NCBI GenBank assembly: GCA_017560425.1
Contig: JAFZEX010000015.1
Span: 1-64,000 of the forward strand
Source of the DNA: Alistipes sp.
Lineage (GTDB): Bacteria; Bacteroidota; Bacteroidia; Bacteroidales; Rikenellaceae
DNA length: 64,000 nt
Direction of reading: 5' to 3'
Part shown: in pieces, positions 58,635 through 64,000 of the stretch
Numbering within the stretch: the stretch's first letter is position 1
Layout of the letters: every line of letters begins with the position of its first letter
Notes under the pieces: generated by a model
The model's input: the letters and a program-made list of their open reading frames with translations, nothing else
Told to the model about the DNA's origin: nothing
Database searches by the model: none
Made by a program: the position numbers and the translations under genes

Positions 58635-60170
58635 CTACTTCACTCTGAGCTTTTTACCAAGCGAGAGAATGTCGGTCTTCTCCATGTTGTTTAGCTCGCA
58701 TAGGCGCTTCACGGTGGTGTTATACTTCACTGCGATGTGGCCAAGGGTGTCGCCCTCAACAACGGTGTGATACTCTGCCTCCTCACTCTTCTTTGTGCTC
58801 TTTGTCTGCTTTGCAGGGGCGCTCTTGGTTGTTGTGGTCTTGCCCACAATCATCTGCTCGCCAACACGATAGATCTTTGGCTCGGTAAGGCCGTTGAGCT
58901 CCATGATGGCATCTACCGTGGTGTTGTACTTCTTGGCAATAGCCCAATACGACGTATCCTCGGCTGTCACGGTGTGGTAGACGTACTCAACCTCAACCAC
59001 TGTTGCCTCCGACACCTGAAGCTTCTTGCCGATGTTGATGATGGCATCCTTCTCGATGTTGTTCCACTCGCAGAGCTTCTTGACCGAGGTGTTGTACTTT
59101 ACGGCAATGTGGCTGAGAGTCTCGCCCTCGGCAACGGTATGATACTTGACATCGCCCGACGTACTCTTAGTAGTGCTCTTCGCCTTCTCGCTCTTATTCT
59201 CTTTGCCCTCTTTGCCCTCTTTGCTCTCCTTGGTTTCTTTGTTCTCTTTGCTCTCCTTCTTTGGTGCTGGCACCGCAACCTCCTCGCCAAGGTATCGACC
59301 CTTGGTTGTTGCCTTGGTTGGTGGGTCGTACACGGTGAGAGCTATGCCGCCACGTGGCAGGCCCTTATAGGCGTTGCTAAAGCGCTCGGTAGGAATCTTC
59401 ACGCTCTTGTCCACAGGGCGGTTTTTGTCTGTCGTGCGATGCTTGAATAGCCACTCGTATGCCTCGTCCATGTAGAATGTGCGGGCATATACCGAGTGTC
59501 CGGCACCCACCCACTCGTCGTAGCGTAGGCGTGGGGTGTTGGGGTCTACCTTCTCCATGGCGCTCTTCACGCTACGTGAGGCGCTCACCGCCACCGAGGC
59601 ATCGGCTGTGCCGTGCATAATCCATAGTGGCACCTTGTTGAGGTTGCCCAAGGTTGCTGCCTTGAGTGTCGAGCCACCACATAGGGCTATGGCTGCTGCT
59701 GTGCGCTCGGGATATGTCGCTGCAAAGTCGAGTGTTCCGTAGCCGCCGAGGCTCATGCCCAAGACATAGAGGCGTGAGGTGTCCACGTCGTAGCGCTTAG
59801 CCACCCAATCAACAACATTGAGAAGGCGCTCAGGTCGCCACCAGTCGCCATGCTTAACCTGTGGTGCGATGACCACTGCGTTTATCTTGCGACCACGCTT
59901 GATGGCATCTATCGTACCATACTTGCGCACGGTGTATAGGTCGGTGCCGCTGAGGCTGCGACCATGCAAGAAGAGGACGATAGGCATCGGATCTTTGACA
60001 TCGTCGGAGTTGGGCTTTGCCATACGCTCCTGGCGCATATCTTGGTATCCGTCAGGCAGATACAACCAAAAGTTGTAGCCATTCTGCACCGAGTCACGCA
60101 TGGCATATAGCTGTGCCGAGCAGACCATAGGTGCAACAAGTAGTAGTGTTAGTAATAGAAGTTTTCTCAT
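58635..60170 (-). CDS. Secreted alpha/beta-hydrolase with three C-terminal LysM domains
   Basis: The 511-residue protein has a signal peptide (~1-19), an esterase-type hydrolase domain (~30-245) with FLHGRSLSG (oxyanion region) and nucleophile GMSLGGYGT (~137-145), a Lys/Glu/Ser-rich linker (~290-335) and three LysM domains (~342-385, 394-438, 466-510) of the form YHTVxxGDTLxxIAxKYN. LysM domains bind peptidoglycan, so the esterase would be held in the cell wall. The fold resembles feruloyl/PHB-type esterases; the substrate is unknown. It follows the PQQ-propeller gene by 14 bp. Confidence 0.85.
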   Translation of the reverse strand: MRKLLLLTLLLVAPMVCSAQLYAMRDSVQNGYNFWLYLPDGYQDMRQERMAKPNSDDVKDPMPIVLFLHGRSLSGTDLYTVRKYGTIDAIKRGRKINAVVIAPQVKHGDWWRPERLLNVVDWVAKRYDVDTSRLYVLGMSLGGYGTLDFAATYPERTAAAIALCGGSTLKAATLGNLNKVPLWIMHGTADASVAVSASRSVKSAMEKVDPNTPRLRYDEWVGAGHSVYARTFYMDEAYEWLFKHRTTDKNRPVDKSVKIPTERFSNAYKGLPRGGIALTVYDPPTKATTKGRYLGEEVAVPAPKKESKENKETKESKEGKEGKENKSEKAKSTTKSTSGDVKYHTVAEGETLSHIAVKYNTSVKKLCEWNNIEKDAIINIGKKLQVSEATVVEVEYVYHTVTAEDTSYWAIAKKYNTTVDAIMELNGLTEPKIYRVGEQMIVGKTTTTKSAPAKQTKSTKKSEEAEYHTVVEGDTLGHIAVKYNTTVKRLCELNNMEKTDILSLGKKLRVK

Positions 60171-60184
60171 AGTCGGCTTCTAAA

Positions 60185-61711
60185 TTAGATTATTTCAAAA
60201 CGGTATATCTCACGACCACGGCTTCCGATAACTATCGAGTTGCCGATAACCACGGGCGACGACTCGAAGTTGTTTGCCATATTCTGCTTAAAGAGTATCT
60301 TGCCACTCTCGGCATCGATAAGATAGGCGTTGCCATGAATGTCGCCGGTGAAGATGTACATGCGATTGTCGGGCGTGTAGAGGGCTACGGGCGACGACCA
60401 CGCATATGTCGAGAGGCGTGTTTGATAGACTATGTCGCCTGTCTTGCGGCTTATGGCAACAAATGTTCCAGCGTCCGATGTGCCCATGCCACAGATGTTG
60501 GTGAAGATTAGACCCTCGCAGTTGCCATGTCCGAGCAGAGGTGTCGAGAACATGCCACCATCAACAGGCTTCTCCTTTGAGCCCAGCTTGCGACATCTGA
60601 TCTTGTTTTGCCAAATGACCGAGCCTGTTAGTGCATCGAGCTTGGTGAAGTAGCAGTAGCCCGGCGATTGCTGCTTGTCTACCTCGGTGGCGGTGTAGAG
60701 CACCATGCGGCCATCCTCCTCGGCAAGGAGGATTGTGGCATCGCTATCGTCGTGGTTGTCGTACCACCATACGGGCTTCATCGTGTTGATATTCACGCAC
60801 AAGACATTGCCTCGATTGTCGCAGGTGTAGATGTAGTTGCGCCATACGGCAGGCGACGACTCGATGCCTGGCGCCTTGTCGTTTATGCGGTAGCGCAGCG
60901 TCGAGTGTAGCTTGAATGTGGTGCCGTCGGTGCAATATTTGTACATCGTGCCATTCTCCGACACACGAATCATGAAGTCATCTACGACGATTGCCGAAGG
61001 GTCGTAAGCACCCCATTTGCGCCACGCCTTGTTGTCACGACCGAAATATGATAACCTCTTGTGTGTGAATAGGTTGAACACTACAGCGCCAATGGTGTTA
61101 TCAGAGGCGGGAATGCCGTGACCGATGTAGAGGTTGCCATTTAGGCGTGGGTCGAGCGACACGCTGCCCTTGATAGGGTTTTTGCCCTCGAAGGTCTTGC
61201 GTGATGCCTTGCCCGTGTCGTAGTTGATGAAGTAGGTGTTGCCACAAAGCGAGCCGAGGATAATCTCACGGCTGCCGAAGTTTGCGGTAAGACCCTCTGA
61301 CTTAGCTCGTTGTAGGCTCATGAGCGAGTCGCTCCACTCGACATATACCGGCTGACCTGTCCAGCCTGAGCCACCACCCCATACGCCATAGTCTGTCACA
61401 CGACCGTCGTAGCTTGTTGAGAAGCACCACACACGGCGGATTTTTGAGGGCACGCTGTCGAGAGTTCCCGAGTAGGGCATGTCACGACGTGGCGAGCCTC
61501 GGAATGTGAATATTCCTGGCGCATCCTCGTACAAGTCTTTGAAGCTGCGCAACTTAGGCGATGTGATGCTGTCGAAAATATCGACCTTGTAGACGATGCT
61601 ACGAGCCGACTCAAGGCATGTGTCGGGTAGCTCCTCCTGGGCAAATGCAGGAGCGGTCACAGCCATAACAATGGCCACTAACGCTGTAAGATGGTGGATA
61701 AGTCTCTTCAT
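60185..61711 (-). CDS. Secreted PQQ-type beta-propeller protein
   Basis: From ATG 61711 the product has a signal peptide (~1-25) and repeated beta-propeller blades of the PQQ/BamB type (~60-505), for example SGKILFKQNMANNFESSPVV and TGDIVYQTRLSTYAWSSPVA. No dehydrogenase active site is seen, so it is probably a scaffold or binding protein. A longer ORF begins at 61753 but the signal peptide starts at 61711. It leads a two-gene operon with the LysM esterase. Confidence 0.85.
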   Translation of the reverse strand: MKRLIHHLTALVAIVMAVTAPAFAQEELPDTCLESARSIVYKVDIFDSITSPKLRSFKDLYEDAPGIFTFRGSPRRDMPYSGTLDSVPSKIRRVWCFSTSYDGRVTDYGVWGGGSGWTGQPVYVEWSDSLMSLQRAKSEGLTANFGSREIILGSLCGNTYFINYDTGKASRKTFEGKNPIKGSVSLDPRLNGNLYIGHGIPASDNTIGAVVFNLFTHKRLSYFGRDNKAWRKWGAYDPSAIVVDDFMIRVSENGTMYKYCTDGTTFKLHSTLRYRINDKAPGIESSPAVWRNYIYTCDNRGNVLCVNINTMKPVWWYDNHDDSDATILLAEEDGRMVLYTATEVDKQQSPGYCYFTKLDALTGSVIWQNKIRCRKLGSKEKPVDGGMFSTPLLGHGNCEGLIFTNICGMGTSDAGTFVAISRKTGDIVYQTRLSTYAWSSPVALYTPDNRMYIFTGDIHGNAYLIDAESGKILFKQNMANNFESSPVVIGNSIVIGSRGREIYRFEII

Positions 61712-61819
61712 AATATGGTGCGAAGTTAATATAATTATTTCGAAGTCAAGCATTTTAGCCTCAATATTCGCACTTTACGACCTTATGTCGGGGTGTCGAG
61801 AAAAAATGAGGGCTAAAAA

Positions 61820-61851
61820 ATTGTGAGTTCGAGCGAAAATTATTATCTTCG
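61820..61851 (+). promoter_or_regulatory. Promoter of pyrH-tlpA-frr
   Basis: ATTG (61820-61823), 20 bp, TATCTTCG (61844-61851), a weak fit to TTTG/TAnnTTTG. The expected start of transcription (~61858) favours ATG 61891 over 61864. Confidence 0.4.
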
Positions 61852-61890
61852 CATTCGATATATATGTTTAATCATATCGACAATCAAATT

Positions 61891-62607
61891 ATGGCAACAG
61901 CTAAATACAAGAGAATACTCCTTAAGCTCAGCGGCGAGTCGTTGCAGGGAGAGCAGAACTATGGCCACGATGTGAACGTGCTTCGTGACTATGCCGAGCA
62001 GATTAAGCGCATCCAGCAGATGGGCGTAGAGATTGGTATCGTTATCGGTGGTGGCAACATCTTCCGTGGCATCCAGGGCGCTGGCCGTGGCTTCGACCGT
62101 GTTAAGGGCGACCAGATGGGCATGCTCGCAACTATCATCAACTCGCTTGCGTTGCAGTCGGCACTCGAGTCGTTGGGCGTTAAGTGTAAGGTGCTCACAT
62201 CAATCCGCATGGAGCCTATCGGCGAGTACTACTCTAAGGCTAAGGCTCTCGAGTATCTCGAGGCAGGTTATGTTGTTATCATCGGCGGTGGCACATCGAA
62301 CCCTTATTTCTCAACAGATACTGCATCGGCACTCCGAGGCATAGAAATTGAGGCAGAGGTTATGTTCAAGGGCACACGTGTTGATGGCATCTACACCGCA
62401 GACCCCGAGAAGGACCCAACAGCAACTAAGTTCGACACCATCACCTTTGACGAGGTTATCAACCGCCGCCTAAAGGTTATGGATCAGACAGCATTTACAC
62501 TCTGCCGTGAGAACCACCTGTCGCTCATCGTCTTCGATATGGATACCGTGGGTAACCTCGAGAAGGTTGTTGCTGGTGAGAATATTGGTACAGTAGTAAC
62601 TGAGTAA
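61891..62607 (+). CDS. pyrH: UMP kinase
   Basis: PyrH phosphorylates UMP to UDP. The product (238 residues from ATG 61891) has KRILLKLSGESLQG (~7-20), IVIGGGNIFRG (~50-60), GTSNPYFSTDTASALRG (~135-151) and VDGIYTADPEKDP (~168-180), the bacterial UMP kinase signatures. The longer ATG at 61864 would add nine residues and lies close to the transcription start. tlpA and frr follow with 19 and 25 bp gaps. Confidence 0.95.
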   Translation: MATAKYKRILLKLSGESLQGEQNYGHDVNVLRDYAEQIKRIQQMGVEIGIVIGGGNIFRGIQGAGRGFDRVKGDQMGMLATIINSLALQSALESLGVKCKVLTSIRMEPIGEYYSKAKALEYLEAGYVVIIGGGTSNPYFSTDTASALRGIEIEAEVMFKGTRVDGIYTADPEKDPTATKFDTITFDEVINRRLKVMDQTAFTLCRENHLSLIVFDMDTVGNLEKVVAGENIGTVVTE

Positions 62608-62626
62608 CAATTAAATAGTTATAACT

Positions 62627-63232
62627 ATGGCATTTGAGACAAAATATAAGAAGCGTGGTTCAAACCTATCGCTCATCATCATGCTCATCGCTCTACTCGG
62701 CCTTGTGGCAGCAATCTTGTTATGGCCAAACGAGGCGCAGGCGACAGAGGGCGAGCTTGCAGCAACTGTTGAGCAGCAGGATGACGTTGAGGCAACAACA
62801 CTCGTTAAGGTTGGCGAGATGGCTCCCGACTTCTCAGTAGAGATGCTCGACGGCCGCACAATCAAGCTCTCGGAGCTTCGTGGCAAGGTTGTCATGGTAT
62901 GTTTTTGGGCTACATGGTGCCCTCCATGCCGCCAGGAGATGGCTCACCTTCAGGAGGGTGTTATCGACCACTTTGCTGGCAAAGACCTTGTGGTGTTGCC
63001 TATATCTCGTGGCGAGAAGAGAGATGTTGTCGAGAAGTTCATCAACTACAATGGCTACACCTTTGGTGTAGGTCTTGACCCTGAGCGTGCTATCTACGAC
63101 ATGTATGCATCGAACTATGTGCCACGCACATTCATCGTAGATAAGAGCGGTAAGGTAACCTACCGTGTTGCGGGCTACGACGAGGAGACTGCCGAGGCTG
63201 TGAACGCAGCTATCGCCAAGGCATTGAGATAA
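62627..63232 (+). CDS. TlpA-family membrane-anchored thioredoxin-like protein
   Basis: The 201-residue protein has one N-terminal membrane helix (~15-35), an acidic stretch (~38-60) and a thioredoxin fold (~65-200) with the active site WATWCPPCRQEM (~93-104) and the cis-Pro region NYVPRTFIVDKSG. It should act in the periplasm as a disulfide reductase of the TlpA/ResA type. Placement between pyrH and frr is unusual, because those two genes are normally adjacent or near tsf. Confidence 0.93.
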   Translation: MAFETKYKKRGSNLSLIIMLIALLGLVAAILLWPNEAQATEGELAATVEQQDDVEATTLVKVGEMAPDFSVEMLDGRTIKLSELRGKVVMVCFWATWCPPCRQEMAHLQEGVIDHFAGKDLVVLPISRGEKRDVVEKFINYNGYTFGVGLDPERAIYDMYASNYVPRTFIVDKSGKVTYRVAGYDEETAEAVNAAIAKALR

Positions 63233-63257
63233 ATTGCTAACTAATAAAACTAAAGAT

Positions 63258-63815
63258 ATGGATACTAAGACTATTCTAAGTGAGGCAACCGACCGCATGC
63301 AGCGTGCTGTTGACCATCTTGTTGAGGAGCTTCTCAACATCCGTGCTGGTAAGGCATCAGTGAATGTTCTTAATGGCGTTTTCGTTGATTACTACGGCTC
63401 GCAGACCCCTGTATCAGGCGTTGCCAGCGTCACTGTGCCCGATGCAAAGACCGTGCTTATTCAGCCATGGGACAAGAATATGATTCGCCCTATCGAGAAG
63501 GCTATCATCGACTCAAACATCGGCCTTACACCATCGAACAATGGTGAGCACATCCGCCTCTCAATCCCACCACTTACTGAGGATCGTCGTAAGGAGATCG
63601 TTAAGACCGTTAAGGGCGAGGGCGAGACTGCACGTATCAGCCTACGTAACGCACGTCGTGATGCTGTTGAGGCATTCAAGAAGGCTCAGAAGGAGGGCAT
63701 GTCTGAGGACGAGCAGAAGGACGGCGAGGCACAGGTACAGAAGCTTCTTGAGAAGTTCACCAAGATTCTCGATGCTGAGCTTGAGAAGAAGGAGAAAGAG
63801 GTAATGACCGTGTAA
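63258..63815 (+). CDS. frr: Ribosome recycling factor
   Basis: Frr splits the post-termination ribosome with EF-G. The product (185 residues from ATG 63258) has LNIRAGKASVNVLNGV (~30-45), VASVTVPDAKTVLIQPWD (~60-77) and the C-terminal LRNARRDAVEAFKKAQK (~132-148). The earlier start at 63234 adds eight residues and is less likely. The stop TAA begins repeat copy D. Confidence 0.96.
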   Translation: MDTKTILSEATDRMQRAVDHLVEELLNIRAGKASVNVLNGVFVDYYGSQTPVSGVASVTVPDAKTVLIQPWDKNMIRPIEKAIIDSNIGLTPSNNGEHIRLSIPPLTEDRRKEIVKTVKGEGETARISLRNARRDAVEAFKKAQKEGMSEDEQKDGEAQVQKLLEKFTKILDAELEKKEKEVMTV

Positions 63816-63930
63816 GTTGTTGCGATAAGGGGCTATTCTCGGCCCATCTCATAAGTAAGACCCCTCGGGCTGTACTTCTTGTACAATCCCGAGGGGATCT
63901 TCTTTTGCGAAAGACCAAGCCTACCCCCTC
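63814..63930 (+). repeat. Stop-codon-anchored repeat element, copy D
   Basis: Starts at the frr stop (AAGTTGTTGCGATAAGGGG); first hairpin GATAAGGGGC/GCCCATC; terminator arms CCCCTCGGG (63861-63869) and CCCGAGGGG (63888-63896) around apex CTGTACTTCTTGTACAAT; tail TTTTGCGAAAGACCAAGCC, then CCCCCTC. Confidence 0.76.
63858..63905 (+). terminator. Terminator hairpin of copy D (frr)
   Basis: 9-bp perfect GC-rich core extended by AGA/TCT, with an 18-nt loop and TCTTCTTTT after the stem. Confidence 0.78.
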
Positions 63931-64000
63931 TTTCCCCTAAAACGCATACCTATAAATACTTATTTATTCGAAAAAGCTCATGCAACATGGTGGTCGTGTG

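Noticed and set aside
58737-59450. 237-codon ORF on the plus strand
   Set aside because: Antisense shadow of the LysM esterase gene, rich in Leu from reversed Lys/Glu codons; no start signal or family match.
63930-64000. Start of a further gene at the right edge
   Set aside because: Too little sequence remains, and no convincing promoter, start codon or RNA gene could be recognised.

Overview
The window reads as chromosomal DNA of a Bacteroidota member, most likely an order Bacteroidales gut commensal (Alistipes/Rikenellaceae-like is my guess, by inference). The evidence is promoters of the TTTG / TAnnTTTG type rather than -35/-10 boxes, the protein families present (GH92 and GH97 glycosidases, Bacteroidota-type IleRS, DksA-like protein with a reduced zinc site, many MKRL-type signal peptides), and weak Shine-Dalgarno signals. 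About 50 genes fill the window. No tRNA, rRNA, CRISPR array, prophage or transposase gene was seen.

Layout. 1-7 kb: 3' end of ilvE, two parS-like palindromes, then a tight leftward operon pheS-TPR-envC-like-ybeY-mnmG. 7-12.3 kb: yebC, ileS and a dksA-like gene, rightward. 12.6-15.8 kb: dnaB and yifB, leftward. 16-24.5 kb: glutathione peroxidase, a chimeric SH3/TonB gene, sppA-mrp leftward, nrnA-ABC exporter rightward. 24.7-32.4 kb, leftward: mscS-cotH, ykuD-WG repeat protein, and a fabH-fabF-fabG fatty acid operon. 32.7-45.3 kb: a membrane LytTR regulator, yitT-priA-comF, and rlmN followed by GH97 and two GH92 glycosidases in one coupled operon. 45.4-49.8 kb: tonB, then hflX-upp-cyclophilin-DAHP synthase/chorismate mutase. 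50-55.7 kb: four-helix bundle protein, two AraC regulators, a DUF4435 protein, SUI1 and glutamine synthetase. 55.8-64 kb: a second WG protein with dxs, a PQQ-propeller/LysM-esterase pair, and pyrH-tlpA-frr.

Most genes are housekeeping: translation, replication, fatty acid and isoprenoid synthesis, envelope care, and host-glycan degradation. The unusual content lies between genes and in duplications. (1) A family of about 100-140 bp elements begins exactly at the stop codon of five unrelated genes; each has a small first hairpin, a terminator hairpin with changing stem but conserved apical sequence, and a conserved right tail, with terminal inverted repeats in the best copies. (2) Several intergenic stretches consist of 7-bp or 9-bp tandem arrays, usually in facing inverted pairs. 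(3) A secreted SH3 protein has acquired the linker and C-terminal domain of the nearby tonB gene with near-identical DNA. (4) A WG-repeat gene and its terminator occur twice. These are the parts most likely to be undescribed.
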